From NCBI GenBank assembly GCA_029891345.1, contig CM056993.1, positions 225,565,924 through 225,629,923 on the forward strand: DNA of 64,000 nucleotides, in the 5' to 3' direction. Positions 13,401 through 27,290 of this stretch are shown here, one piece after another. The position numbers were made by a program, and so were the translations under genes. How positions within the stretch are numbered: the stretch's first letter is position 1; each line of letters begins with the position of its first letter. The DNA is from Dryococelus australis (lineage: Eukaryota > Arthropoda > Insecta > Phasmatodea > Phasmatidae). The notes beneath the pieces are model-generated. The model made no database searches. It saw nothing but the letters and a program-made list of their open reading frames with translations, and was not told the DNA's origin.

Positions 13401-16400
13401 TTCGGTTTTTAAGGTTGGTAGTTTTTACACCATTTTCTATCTTGAAATATATAAAAGATAAGACGTAAAAATTAATGATGGTGATCTGGCTAAAATAGGT
13501 CTGGGATTTTTTTGACAGCATTTTAAAATTTTAATAAGAAAAAAATATACTTGATTATTAAATTGCCACCCACTCAGTTATTTTGTTTTGAAAACTTTTA
13601 TTATTGGTGATACTACATCTTTGTACTCGATGCGAGTTCCAATATTCTTGCTGTATAATCATCAAAATTCCTTGTGGGTTCATGTACTCACGCAGTAAGC
13701 CATTCCCTGAAAATTGGGTACTGAAATAAATTAGACATGCTTCAATTTTGCACAAAATTATAATGGACTTTTTATTGTTTTCAACACGGAAGCACTTAAC
13801 TGTCAACACAACTTTATACATACAATTACATAGACATCACAAATATTAGTTTCCAAAAATATGCATTTAATAATATATATTTTTTCATTGCTGCACTTTT
13901 GTTACTTAGTAGAAATTCGTGGAGAAATCACTGATCCTACCTGATACATTCACATACACAACGACTTGGGTTCCCAAGATGTTTAGTGATAAAATTCAAC
14001 TGGTAAATCACTGGTAATGTTGAGTACTTGAAAAACAATATTGTAGAAGTAAATGTGGGTGCAAGTGTTTTTCTTCACTGCAGTGCATCTGCAGTTCGCT
14101 GTCAGTGAGGTGGAGTTGGGTAACGGGTAGTGAGGTGTTGAAAATTCCCATTTCTCACTTGAGTACCGCCCTATGAGTGTCATGCTTTCTGTCTCCTTTT
14201 TAAAATGTTATTAGTAGCCTAGCTACCTATTCCTGCCATATCTTATTGTAAACATATTTTTCTAAAATAACTTCTGAGGCTCTTTTGCTGCAGTGAGACT
14301 TGACGTGCTGTTGTGAGATAATCACTTTCAGAGAAAAGACTTCAGTTGTTCCACGTTTTAAGTGTATTCTAAGGACCAATCAAACATTATGGCTGGTTGA
14401 ACTCCTGTTGTGACATTGGGTTGAAAGGATACTGATCGTTCTGGACAAGTAACACAATGACTCATCATTTCTTATAAATTTACTTTAAATTTAAACACTG
14501 TTTTTTGAGAGGTATTTTTCTCTGCGTGGTCATTTCTAGGTGGATTATGTGGTCGTATTCTCTTCTATAGATACAGTTGTATGAACAGAATCTGAATTCT
14601 GTTGTGGAATCTCTTTTTAAGCTGGATGTGTCAGAGAAACATGGTTCATAATGTCCCTTGCATAAATTCTGAACTGAGGTTAACAGAGAAATTGACGAGA
14701 GTTCTAGAGGGAGCAGGTTGCTGGTTGTACTCAATGCACACATATGCATCACATTTTTATATGTGGGTGCGTGATCAATACTTTTCTCTGATAGGATCAG
14801 CTTCTTCAGGCAAATTCACGACACATTTTAGAAGAGTTGGAGGATGACTTGGGCAACAGGTTGAAGTTTTCCACCATACCCAGTTTTCCCTCGAAATATG
14901 GAGAATTAAAATTCGGCAGGAGTACATAAATATGATAGGTTCAATGATTTGTCAACCAGTTTAACCCATTATTGATGGGTGTTGCTGATCTTAGGCAAAT
15001 AAAATGGAAATTAAAACTAAGTTCCTCTCTTTCAGCACAAGTGGAAATCTAAAAAAAAAGTTTTGATGCTGGACCTTGTTGCTTGTGCAATGTCCAACAT
15101 TAGATCATTCACACACTTTTTCATATACTTTGCTTACTTATTGTAATTAGTGTTAGTTTATGGAGATCTACCTCTATGCTAAATCATACTAAATTAAAGA
15201 TAGTCTTATCCCTTCTTTATATGCATTTATGATACATCTTTTAACGCATGTCATTGAGAATTTCTCCTAAATGAGTAAATGCCATCTAGTTGAATAACAA
15301 TTTCTTCAATTTGTGTTTAAATATCACACAGTAAGTTTACAGAAAACCATGAATTATTCATACCTAATTTTATAACATATTGCATTGTTTATGTGTGTTA
15401 ATATTTTCAGTCTTTTATTTTGAAGTCAACACCCCTCACACTTTTTTTTTTCTATCCACCCCACAATCTGTACTTGTGAGGGGTCTTAATTGCTTCGGTT
15501 GCTTTTATTTTTCAATAAATAATCATGACAACCTGTGCAGATACCAAGCTTAATATAGCCTTTCAAATACTGAATAACACACAAATTTACTGGCAAGTGA
15601 AAATGCTTTACACACCATTTTTAAAGGTGTATCTTGGTTAAGTGAATAGTTTTGTAGTCCACCTTCTGGATATGTGACTAATGTTGGAAGTAGGAAGCAT
15701 TAAGATGCCATTAACAATTTTAACTAAGAATAAATTAAATAATTTTTACTCTCTTTCATACACACACACACACAATATTTATTTACAGACATAATATAAT
15801 ATATAGTAACTAATGTCTGTACTGTCATAACGGTACTAGTTGTCAGGCTCGTGTGGGTTGCTACACATGGCTAGGAGAACAACTGAAGCAGGGTGTCCAA
15901 AACTGCTCAGTTGACTGCAAATATTGTAGACATGTGAGAAAGAGTACAATGTGATTTCTCCAGGTATCTCTTCTATTGCAACATTTTTAGTTGATCAAAC
16001 TTGTACAGCAACATTTCTTAACATGTGTCACAAGCCACAATAACAGATTCTATACAAATTATTAATACAAATATTTTTCCTGTATTTTGCTACAGTACTA
16101 CATATTTTGTGGAGATTGGACAACGTTCATATTTGTAACATAGTTTTTTTTTAGGCAAAAATTAATTTTTACTTCATTTCTACTTGCATTGAAAGTTAGA
16201 CCACATCTACCTACCAATAAACAGTGTACTATTAATTGAAAATTATATCTGCAAAACATAATGTAATAATTTTAAATCTGACATTGTGGGATATTTGGTC
16301 ACTTTACTTTTATTTCTGTAGCTTATAGTTAACAAATTTTACTTAAAATAAAAACAATAAATGTACAAAAAAAATCTTACAAAATGTTAACAGTTATTCT

Positions 16401-16862
16401 TAAAAATCAAATTGGTTTCTCCTTTGTGCAAAGTGGATGTACATTCTTAATTCTTTCAAAATTCCTCACATTTGATGAGCGATAGTCAAGTTCCTCATTT
16501 GTAGGTTTTGTGGTATAAAGCATTTGTGGATTATTATTATAAAATTTATATTGACAAGTCACAAAAAATTTAAGAAATAAATGTATATTATGTCATTTCT
16601 TGGGGATTATTCCAAATTTATCATTACAACCACTGAGACATTTCAACATCAAGTGGTTTCTTCTGTTCTATTATTGATGGAAAAGTTAATTTGAAAAATA
16701 ATCATATTCTAAGTGTTTGATCGTAGTTATTCAAACCTGCCAATAATTTCTGTGTATAAACAACTTCAAATATAATAATTTGTATGCATTTTCAACAAGA
16801 ATTAAATTTAATATAATAATATTTACTATGTACATATCACTGTGATGAAGCATAATGTGTTT
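10409..16862. other. Long AT-rich gene-free stretch
   Basis: About 6.5 kb of AT-rich DNA with many T homopolymers (for example 10438-10448, 11300-11310 and 11411-11420), a short (CA)n at about 15760-15773 and no recognised coding, RNA or element sequence. Open frames are below 95 codons and show no domain signature. It separates R2 copy 1 from R3 copy 1, whereas the second R2-R3 pair is only about 0.7 kb apart. Confidence 0.6.
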
Positions 16863-16930
16863 ATTAGCTCAGTAATTTGACGAGTGGTTTGACTTGAACA
16901 TTGGGATTTTGAGTTCAAATTCCTGTTAGT
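16863..16930 (+). repeat. tRNA-like SINE head (degenerate)
   Basis: A-box-like TTAGCTCAGTAATTTGACGAG is followed by B-box-like GAGTTCAAATTCCTG at a tRNA-like distance. The surrounding sequence is AT-rich with no obvious tail. Probably a tRNA-derived SINE relic. Confidence 0.45.
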
Positions 16931-19149
16931 GCAACAAATTTTTAAGATTAGTTTTTATCACTTATTTCTGCATTACACATCAAATACAGTTGTAAAACTT
17001 GAATTGCTTTTCGTATCAATCTGTGTGGATGCAATAACGCTAAAGTTGTTTACATGGTCCTGTTATCTGGCTTTGGTGATTTGCTAATAAAAATAATAGT
17101 AATTTAAAATACATTGCTAAAACACAAATGTTCTTTGAATAAAAAGACAAATGATCCTTTTTTGCAATACACATAGCCAACAATTTGTAATTGGTTTTTA
17201 GCTTTTTAAGTGAAATTAGATGTAAACAAATACATAAGCCATTTAATTGTGTGAAGGAGTTAAACCACTCTTTCTGTGTTAGAGGTTATCTACATCTCGT
17301 GTAAACAGATACGGTGCAGTGTAAAAACTTTACTCATTTTCATTGTGTGTACATCTACCAGAAGCTGAAATTAAACATCCCTTTACAAACCAATCTGGTG
17401 AAATAATACTAAAAAAAATTCTGGCTGCATAAACGAAAATTGTTATTCGTCTGCGCAAACTGGCCGCTGTCTGTGATGAGTTAGTAGAGAGTTATACATT
17501 TTTTACCAGTAAAGTATTACTGTATGTGGAGATATATACAGTAGGCAGAAATTTCTTTGAAACTGTCATTCAACACTCGCATGTAGCAAACATTCTGTTC
17601 CAGCACCACCCATTTTGTTTGCCATTTCGACTGTATTTATATGTTTTAACAGCTCTAGACCGTGTTTTTATGAAACAATGGCTGTAATGATTGACTTCAA
17701 ATGGAGTGTACCCTCTAGAGACTTTGAGAAGACTATACAAATGGACAGAGCTTCACAGAGGGATAGCATTGTAGTATGTATATGTATAAGAATCGTAATT
17801 TAAGCCCACCACACATGGAACAATGTTTCCTCCGAGTTTCTGTACAATGTTTGTTGAGATCTTCACAAAAGTCTATGTAACCTGGTGACTCATGGTGTCT
17901 GTTACTTGTTCAGCTGCACTTGGTACTGTGTGAGCTACTCCCTCGGCTCGTGATGCAGGCCGCCATGACAATGTGCTGTGAATGGATGTGACTGTTGGTT
18001 TAAACCATTGTAATAGAATTACAAAGCACGGTAGCAATGCAATTTGTATTTTGTATTGGTCACTACATATTGCTTTGTCATTTAAAAGTATAAATATATC
18101 TCTCAATTCCACATGAAAATTCCATGGCAACACGTATTTATAATTATAACACGTTGAGGGTAGCCCAGGGTGCTTGTGGTAGCGTAGTGCACAAGCTACT
18201 TGGACAAAGTAACAAGGAAAATTTTTTTTATATATTAAAATATTTTTGCTATTTATTTTTTAAATTATGAAATTATAAATTTTGCTTAAATATATTTTGT
18301 AATTCAGTCACAAATATTTAAACTTATTTCTGATAATTACTATAGTAATAATTATAACAGTATGCAAACTGTCAAGATTTTTTTAAACTGAGCCAAGGGA
18401 ACGTGTTATTTTCTTTAATAAAACTTTTCATTATATAGTATATAATTGTTATTTTATTGAAATGGGAACCTTTGGCTTTAAACTTTGTCACTTTACACTC
18501 CTATTATTTTTGTGTAGTCAGGCCTAAGGAATGAGCTTCTAAGACCTTGGCATGTACTGACGCCGGCCAAAAAGCAGGTGACCATCAGTCCGTGATGGCG
18601 CTCGCCAATTAAACACACATAGTGGTATAGCGTGTTTTATGTCAGTGTTTTGTGTAAATTATTTATTTTTCAAGGGTCTAGTTTTGTAGAAACATCTTTT
18701 GTTAATGTAAGTGTTATGTCTGTGTTTATGTTTATGACCGTCGCCCCACTTTGCGTACCTAGGAGACGAGTCCCGACGGGTGGCAACATCTCGTAAATAA
18801 GTTGCACCCCACTTTTTGTAGTAATTTTTTTTTGTAAAACTGTGCAGTCTATATATGCCAAAATACAATTATTTTTTTTTTTAGGGTGGTAGCGACAGAA
18901 ACTCATTTAGTGTTTATTTGTTATGTATTGAACCCAATGATGTAATCAGTTTTGCTGATTCATGTCCACCAAAAATGCTGTGAATGAGAAGTTCTCTATA
19001 GAATTGCAGAATTGAGAGATTAATTAATGAATTTAAATATCTGACGCCGACCATGATGGCGTTCACAGTTCCCGTAACATCTGCCGCAGACGCCATGACT
19101 ACAGACTTTCCCAAAATGGGATAAGTATATTTCAGTGCCATATATTCCT
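16931..19149. other. Unassigned sequence leading into R3 copy 1
   Basis: No gene recognised. Two short blocks near 18550-18605 and 19040-19100 (GTGATGGCGCTCGCC, CATGATGGCGTTCAC) resemble CCATGACGGCGCTCACC at about 47100, just upstream of R3 copy 2. The left limit of R3 may therefore lie as far out as 18540. Confidence 0.45.
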
Positions 19150-20730
19150 ATTTTCAGTTTAAGAGTGCTATAAAAGTGTGAAAGTGCCTTTTCTTAAAAT
19201 GTTGTACAATGTTACTTTCAAAATCAAAATGTGTGCTGCTCCGAAGAACTAGACATTGATATTCAGGGATGAACGCCTTCAAAGAACAATAACCTAACAC
19301 AAAAAATTAAAGATTTTAACTGCTCTTGTGAAAATGTATTAAATGTGTATATGTGCCTTTTCGTTTTGAATCATATATTTTTGCTCGGCGTGCATAGCAC
19401 TTCCGCTTGCGTGAACCCCGTAGGCAGCCATGGTAGGTTCGTGAGACGCTTGCCTCTGGGCAGTCGTTCAAGGAGAGCTGGCGAGGTAAGATGCTGTCAT
19501 GAACACACTTCATATTTTTGCACTTAGTTAGATCCATAGTTGACTTTAACTTACCGGTTAACATTTGCTTCATGTACGTTTGCCAGACATCTCCAGCATT
19601 ATGCTTCTGCTTGACTAAATAATTTGCAGCCCTTGTGGATTTTTAAACTTAAATCAAGAAGAGGAGGAAAGATGTCGGAGAGGCCATGCAGCCTGTGCAA
19701 CTTATGAATCAGGCACCATCCTCCCATGTTAAGGGTTTTTGATTGTAACTTCTGCTTAATTGCAACGAGCAATATTCAGGGTAATCTTTCTGTGTATGTA
19801 TTTTCAGAGTTCTCTTATGTTTGATTGTGTTACGGCCACGAGGTCTGCTATTGCCAAGTACGTATCTGCGGCATCCTTGCATTTAGAGGGTTAATACTAG
19901 TTTTATTCAGGGTCCTCTGTACTTTTGATGATTGATGCTTTTTGTGAGTGATCACGCGATCTTTTTACATGTTGAATTTTTCTGCCATCAGGCACGCTAT
20001 GAGCTTTTGTATGCGTGGTTATTGAAGGGAATGATTTTCAGATTTTCACGTAAAATGCAATCCCATCTGCAACACGTGGTCTGCTACGAACTTCATCCAA
20101 CGGCATATGCGCCATTTAAGAGTGTTTTCACCCACCTACGTGTTTATTGTGCCTATTCATGTCATGCCCCATGTTCTGTAAGTGCAATTTCTGTAATTTG
20201 TACAGTCGTATTATTTCTGTCCTAGCCCGCTAAGTGTATAGACCGTCACCACACATCACGTGGTTCGGGGACGTGTTCCGACGAGTGACGAGAATAAGTG
20301 TGCGTGTATTGTCTCATGTTCATACCACGTGTCCTGTCTCTGGGTAAAATCTGCAGTCCATCACAGTGGCTATTGACCCCTTACCCTGTGGAGATTCTGC
20401 TCTTATGCACCACGGAAATCGTCCATCTAGGAGTGTGCAAGTTAAGTAACGTGCTGGGGGAATCACCCACCGGAACTGGCTAGTCACGTCCGAGGATAAT
20501 CAGAAACTCATTTTTGGCACAATGTGTAACTAATGGTAAATAAAAGTTGAAACCCAGCAAACTCCTGATTACAGTGTTTTTATTGATGGTTAGTATTGCA
20601 AAGTGTATCGTAAGTACGCTTGGGTGAGACGGACATATAGAACCCACAGCATCTCTGAGATCCCAGAGTCTCGCAGTGCAGTGTATTGGAAACATCGCTG
20701 GCACCCATCTACAGTAAGTAAATAGTCTCT
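19150..20730 (+). repeat. Dispersed modular repeat R3, copy 1
   Basis: Homologous along its length to 47150-48985 (same orientation) and 53640-57110 (opposite). Three best-conserved islands are: A, about 19383-19484, with GCAGCCATGGTAGGT and ending GCGAG|GTAAGA; B, about 20322-20493, containing GTCCTGTCTCTGGG and CCGGAACTGGCTAG; and C, about 20574-20714, containing GGGTGAGACGGACA and ending CA|GTAAGTA. Island ends resemble splice donors, and C is preceded by TTACAG. Between the islands are further shared words such as CTGCCATCAGGCA and CACGTGGTCTGCTACGAACTTCA. No open frame is shared through the islands. The family is not recognised; it could be a non-coding transcription unit, an old duplicated gene fragment or part of a large transposon. 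Confidence 0.8.
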
Positions 20731-22731
20731 TCGTTTGTCTCGTGTCTCTCCCAACGGCATAATATGCAATAATTAATTTTTTTTGACTGATTTAACATTC
20801 TATTTATAAGCCAGCTAAAGAGCTCTTACAAACTATAGCAACCTAAAAATTAATTAGATGCATTTTGGATTCGATCTGTAACCCTCTTTATTATGGTATA
20901 GAAAGCTGGTACACTGCTATTTCAACTACAGATATAACCTACAAGATGTTTTCTTCTAAAAGATATATTTATATGTAATGTAAGTGGTCTTTGATGTTTG
21001 TTATAAAGATATAATGAAGTGATAAAAGTAACATAAGTTTTCTAGGAAGAACTATTATTTATGTCATATTTGTACTAGTCAATCTTGTGCTGTATCTTGT
21101 AATGCACCTATATTTATTATAGTCTACATCTATTGAGAACACAGTGTTCACATTTTATGCAGTAGACATCTACTGCATTTGGTAATGTAAAATTCATATG
21201 ATACATTTTTCTGCGTGGTACACACTTAACAGTTCAAAAATCATTAATTGCTTTGCTTTATTTTCTCTATATATGTAAAATTCCAGACCAAATACAAAAT
21301 ATTTGTTAATTACATATGCAGGAGGTAATCACAATAATATTGCCTGCTTTCATTGGTTGAGGTGAGAAACAAGCAGGGAAAGTTGCACCATTTCAGTTAG
21401 CGAAATATGCCTGCAGCACTGACCATTAGTAGGGATATTTTAAGTGGGTGAGCATATGCAGCAGCTAACAAGGCGCCATGCCATGCCACGCCACACACAA
21501 CCTCGCAAGAAAAATTGCTCTGTGTGTGTTTGGCTTTGTATTTCTGTATGCACTGAAATTTGTAATTTTTAAATATAGCTGGTTGGCGGTCAAGAAAGTT
21601 TTAAAGTATTGTTGGGCTTGGAGTTTCTCAAAATCAATAAAACTGACAATTGTTGGTCAACCCACAAACATTACAGCACTAAAGCAGACTGAATTTTCTC
21701 CCTTTACTTTGTGTATTTTAAGTACAGTTAATGCTGATTTCATTGTAAGTACTTATGACGTGGGAATGAATAAGTACAGCTGATATCCTGTTTGCACGAA
21801 CAACACTTTTAATAACATGTAGCGTGTATTTCAAATTCCAGTGGCATAGTGGTTAATGAGCCCGTCTCCTCACCTAGGGTTATGTTCCCAAATAACCTTG
21901 AAGGATTATACAGCAGAGTAGTATCTCTAGAACGATGTCAAAAGTATCATTTAATTTCTATTATAACTATTCTTTAAGAGATGACCTTAACTAATGATGC
22001 TTCAGAGAGTTTTCGCTATAGCTTCTTCCAGATTACTTTATTTTCTCTGAAACTTAGTTGAATATATCAAATATCATTTTTACTTCAGTACAGGAGACTC
22101 AAAAATAAGACAATCCCCACATCTTAACTTCAGTCTTGAGTAAAAGTTTATTTACCCACAAATTTTATGGCCGTCTACATTAAACAATTTTTATCTTGTA
22201 CATTAACTAAGATCTAACCTTTATGTCCTTTGACAACAAAGACAAGATTAACTGCAATTTCAGTTGATCAAAAATTTTATATTTAAATTAAAATCAACTG
22301 CTCTGGCCTGTGTTCAACAAGTGTTCGAACAAGAAAGTACTTTTTGCACAGTTTGATGTAGTAAATAATAAATATAATACTACACCACAGACATGTCAAA
22401 AACAAAGGAATTTGCAAGTCATCAATTCATGTCTGGGTGTTTTTCTGAGTACAGTATATAGCACATTCTGTTAATTTTTTTCTTAATTTCATAAGTTGTG
22501 GCTTGTCAAAATATGGACAAAAATTTCTTTGAAGGCAGAAATAAGACTATGCTCAATATTTTGGAAGTAAATGCTGAAATAAAATATAATTAAACCCCTC
22601 TTTACATTTTACAGGGCACCAGGTAAAATGTGTTATAAAATCCAAGGAAGTGTAAAAAAAAAAAAGGGGGGGGTTCTACTGTAATACCTTATATTGCGAT
22701 AGTTGTAGGCTGTTCACGATTAATTGAGCAC
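20731..22731. other. Unassigned AT-rich sequence
   Basis: No gene recognised. A weak tRNA-like A-box motif occurs at 21842-21862 (GTGGCATAGTGGTTAATGAG) with a poor B-box candidate near 21879. A short poly-A/poly-G junction lies near 22655-22672. Confidence 0.5.
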
Positions 22732-22994
22732 TTTTGAGTTAAGTCGAGTGTGTTTGGTGGCTCTTAACAAGGTCTTGAGAGACGATGAGGGTGAAATGGG
22801 GTGAGAATGGAGCAGGACCGGAATGCAGGGAGGGAGGGGGGAAAACGGGAGATCCCGAGGAAGCTCGCCAACCAGCACCATCGTTCTGCATGATTCCTAC
22901 TTACAAAAATCCTAAACTGATCCGGCCAGGAATTGAACCCGGTTCATCTTGGTGGGAAGCGAGCAGTCTTACTGCTCAGCCACCATGGCCCCTG
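22732..22994 (-). repeat. tRNA-derived SINE, family S1, copy 1
   Basis: On the minus strand the head reads GGTGGCTGAGCAGTAAGACT (A box) and, about 30 bases on, CCGGGTTCAATTCCTGG (B box). The body is C-rich, and the 3' part contains CTCAAGACCTTGTTAAGAGC. The copy at 23759-24020 has the same head and the same tail block (CTCAAGGCCTTGTCAAGAGC), so they are two members of one family inserted in opposite directions about 1 kb apart. Length is about 260 bases. The head is a SINE promoter rather than a functional tRNA because the sequence continues into a shared non-tRNA body. Confidence 0.75.
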
Positions 22995-23758
22995 AACAAT
23001 TTTTAAATCAACCATTGAAAAGTATCCCTGCCCTACCTGCAAATATTTTAACAGACATAGTGACTGGCATGGTAATTGGTAACGATGGAGGGAAAGTAGT
23101 TCCATTTCTAATGTTGAATTTAAAGTGTTAGATAAACTTTTGTAGATACTGAAATTATTTTTTTTTAATTTGCTTGAGTGTAAGAATGAGCAAATTTGTT
23201 AGATGCTTACTTTCACAGTTTCACTTTATTGACACATGAATAAAATTATCTGACTCATAGCAATGTAAAGTTTACATGTGGTGGGAGAATACACTGTAAA
23301 CATAGTTAAAAGTGAATGTGGTCCAAAGGAATTATATTGGGGAATACCTACACGTTCGTTCAGTGACAGTTTTCTTAAACCGTGACAAATAAGGATATCC
23401 AGAATATATCAAGCTCTGAAAATCTAAAATCTGGCCCTCAAGTTTATAAGGTTGCACAATTCCCCTGGAAATTATATAAAATTACTACTGTAGTAAAAAA
23501 AAAAAAAATCCTAGTTAATTTCAAAGTGCATTTATTTTAATTACCGTGAAGTTGGTGTTTGATCATCTCTAGCATAAATTCAACATGACTAAAAAGAATC
23601 TCATTAATGGGCGATCGGCACCAGTGCATAAATTAAACTGATACATTGTGGACATTATGCAAGAAAGAAAAGAAAGAAACATCAGCAACAAAAGTAATAA
23701 TTATTTTTTTTCTATTGTATACACAGTTATATCAAGTGTGTAATAACTACCAGCAATA
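22995..23758. other. Unassigned sequence between two SINE copies
   Basis: AT-rich with A and T homopolymers; nothing recognised. Confidence 0.5.
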
Positions 23759-24020
23759 GGACCCACGGTGGCTGAGAAGTTAGACTGCTTGCCTCCACCA
23801 CGGCAAGACAAGCTCAATCCCCAGCTGGGTCACTCCGGATTTTCACTAACGGGAATTGTGTGCCGGAAGATGCGGTTGATTTTCTCTGGGATCCCCCCCC
23901 CCCCCCCCCCCCCTTGTCGCTGGTTCAATCTCACCATTTCACTGGTTCAATCTCACCATTTCACCCTTGTGGCTCTCAAGGCCTTGTCAAGAGCCACCTA
24001 AACCTCTCAATTCAACCACG
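23759..24020 (+). repeat. tRNA-derived SINE, family S1, copy 2
   Basis: The head has GGTGGCTGAGAAGTTAGACT (A box) and a B-box-like AAGCTCAATCCCC. The body holds a 21-base C run at 23893-23913, a doubled 22-base block containing GGTTCAATCTCACC at about 23922-23965, and the tail word CTCAAGGCCTTGTCAAGAGC shared with copy 1. The C run corresponds to the C-rich body of copy 1 and has expanded here. Confidence 0.75.
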
Positions 24021-24344
24021 AGCAACACAGATATGCCTAATGTTACAAATGAAACCTGCACTTTTTTAGTGCTTGTAAATACTCTACAATACCGCTTTCA
24101 TTTCTTCATAGACCCTCACTAGGTGGAGACCAACAGGCGGTGATTTTGTGTTATCATCTGAGAGTACAGAGAAAAGGCATTCAGAAATACTGAAGTTCCA
24201 TGAGTTAAGTACTGACCATTGCTATTCGATCACTTGAGATGGTAGTATGTAAGTAATACCAAACTGAACGTTGTGAAATATCTGCCTTGGCATCTCATAA
24301 CAACTATGATTTTTATGAAAATAAACTAGAAATTTTTTCTATTC
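24021..24344. other. Unassigned spacer
   Basis: No gene or repeat recognised. Confidence 0.5.
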
Positions 24345-24535
<191 letters not shown>

Positions 24536-26944
24536 ACATTATGTACTTGTCAGCACATTTTAAGCAATGTGTGTTAACTTAAGTTTTCCTACAGAATCCA
24601 AGTTTCATAGCCATCTAATAAGTTAGAATACATGGTCTTCGACAAGCCGCAGTTTTGTGTTATGGGCTGTTAATCATTTTTGTGAAACGTCATACAACTT
24701 CTTGATGCCAGTTTGTCTTAGCACAATTTTATTGATATGCATCTCTTACTGAACACACATATATGCATATGTGAACTTCAGTACAACATACAATATTCTC
24801 CTCCTCTCTCCAATGCAGGTTGCTAAGTCAAGATTTGAGAATAATAGTGTAACCTCTATGTATTAAAAGTCTGCATCCATGAAACACATTTCTGTGGTCC
24901 CATTTTTAATTTATCTGTATTTCAAGACTACATTCATTAAAAATCCACATGTACTGAAATTTTTATCAGCCCCTTGAGAAACGATGAATGGAGAATCCAC
25001 TATAGTCCAACTATAATGTTTTAACTAAATAGGAGCTTCTTTTTAATAATTATGATACAGATACAGAATAGTGTTAGGCATTAATTACTAAAGGACAAAT
25101 TTCAGTTTTATAATGAAAACAACACAAACAATTTGAAATTATTGGGTGATAAGTATAGTGGATGGCTGCTGAAAAACCACACAATTTGCCCTGTAAAACC
25201 GAAAAATTAAAGAAACAATGCATAAATAATATGCTGTAGATGAGTGAGAGCTCTGCATTGTAATTTATACAAATAAACTATTTTGAATGTAATTTTTGTG
25301 CTGCTCTCTTTAATCCAGAATATTACACAGTATACAAAATCAGTAATTTGTTCAAAATTAATCTTTGGAAAGAATTTGACCATGTAATCCATGTGCAGTC
25401 AAATTGGTGTGGAATATACTGCTTTAAGCAAATTATTCATTAGAAGAAACTTAGGTTTAAATTAAATATAAGTACAGCCAGAAAATTATATAGACACACT
25501 ATTTTTTTATGCTAAAATATGTTGAATGAGGTGACATGCTGTTGGCTTGAACTGGAATAACTGTACTGTCTGAAGGTCAAAATTTTTGTTACATGCAAGT
25601 TTATGGGAAGTCTTGTATATATGTTTTTCTAAAATCCCAACATACTGATTTTACATCTATGAAGTACATTTAAAAGGCAGTGGATGTATTGATATGACCA
25701 CAGAACAAAGATGATAGAAATTGTAGTTTATACAGTGATGTAGGTTTGAAGATGAAAACTTACAGATACTAGACACGTTTCACTATCAACACCTCGAAAC
25801 ATATATTTTACAGTAGGCAAGAAGTATTATAGCATCTTGTATGTACAGCAATTCACAGGGGTGAAAATTTCAAGTGCTGGGTACTTAAAATATGTGTGTT
25901 ATGAAGGTAGCTCATATATAATTTACTATTTTTCTATTAATTAGCATAATTATTACTAATAAAGTACATACTGACCAGAACATGAAATTCTACATAGACA
26001 GGTACATATTTCAGTTCATAATGTAAATATAAGGCGAAAATGTAACTTGATTACAGTTTTTCTGTTTGGTCTCAGATTTGTAATAAATATATATTTATGT
26101 ATAATAAATATGTTGTTTCTAAAAATTTACACCTATTGTAGGTAACACATTTTTCACCTGTAACGTTTTAGCTTGGCAACTCTTTAGGTAATATAACAAA
26201 TTGTGTGATGAAACGCATTTCTAAAATGTTAATAAACTACGGTGAGATCATAGTTCCTTGTTTCAGATGAAGTACAATTAGTTCATTTCTAAGAGTAAGA
26301 GGAAAGTTTCATCTTTTTAATGTGGTAATTATCATTGTTGCATTTTTTTTTTTCTTTTTTAGAGCATACTTAATTCTGCTTGTACTGTGAACGTGGATAA
26401 TGAATTGGTTTCTCTGTGCTAAATCACAATGTAAAAATTGTGTACATGCCAACATGTATATTCGTCATCAGTTAAGTCACTCCGAAAGGAGGCCGTATCG
26501 ATCTCGAGTTAATTTGGAAGAATTTTCTCGTAATTACAACTACAATTGAAGATGTTAATAAACCAGTGAATTATCAACAATAATGATTGATAATCTAATA
26601 AAAAAGGTTCTACAGGACATGCTAGATATTTTATATAAAAAAACCAATTCACATCCCTGCATTAATTAATATTTCAACACTTAAGTATAAATTTGTGCCA
26701 GGAAAAATTTTTCATATGTGCTATATCAAAATACTGCATTTATTCAGTTCTAAGTAGCTTGTTTTTTTTTTTGTTTAAATAATTTGTAAAACAAGGGTTT
26801 GCTTAAAATTATATATCATAGATACGTGACCTGGAAAAATTTGTGCAACTTTACTATTTGTTTGAATCACTATATTAAGTTTTTGTATCTTCCACTAATA
26901 GTATATAATGTTAATGAATTAAACTCCTTTTCCAATATTTAAAT
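24536..26944. other. Unassigned AT-rich sequence
   Basis: No gene recognised in 2.4 kb. Only short open frames and homopolymer runs are present. Confidence 0.55.
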
Positions 26945-27290
26945 ATGTTGGATAAGTTTGACCAACACGACTTAGAGCTATGAGCAGCTGCAGACCAAAC
27001 TACCCAGATCAAACTCATGCCAGTCAGGATTGTCACAGGCCAAGCAGCCTCTATGGGTTGTGCGTTGCCCACGTATACCACCCAGAACAACCCGCCAAAA
27101 CGTAAGATAATTACCACTGAATCAGATTTTGTGCCGTCGCAAAGCTACCAGGCATGTACTGTACACCGGACATGCTCCAGTACTTCATCAGGAGTAGAGT
27201 CTGAACCCCGCCACAGAGTGTGCCTGATATAGCACCCTCCAAACCACTTTTAGACGTGGTGACATACCATTCCCAGCCTCAGGCATCAGG
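26945..27290. repeat. GC-richer island, possible degenerate repeat
   Basis: An abrupt, roughly 350-base island of higher GC inside AT-rich DNA, with sharp borders near 26950 and 27290. A weak B-box-like GGGGTTCAGACTC lies on the minus strand near 27210. Both strands are open for 68-71 codons, but neither shows a known domain. An inserted short element is more likely than an exon. Confidence 0.35.

Noticed and set aside
21838-21900. Possible tRNA gene starting GTGGCATAGTGGTTAATGAG
   Set aside because: The B box is poor and no cloverleaf pairing was visible.
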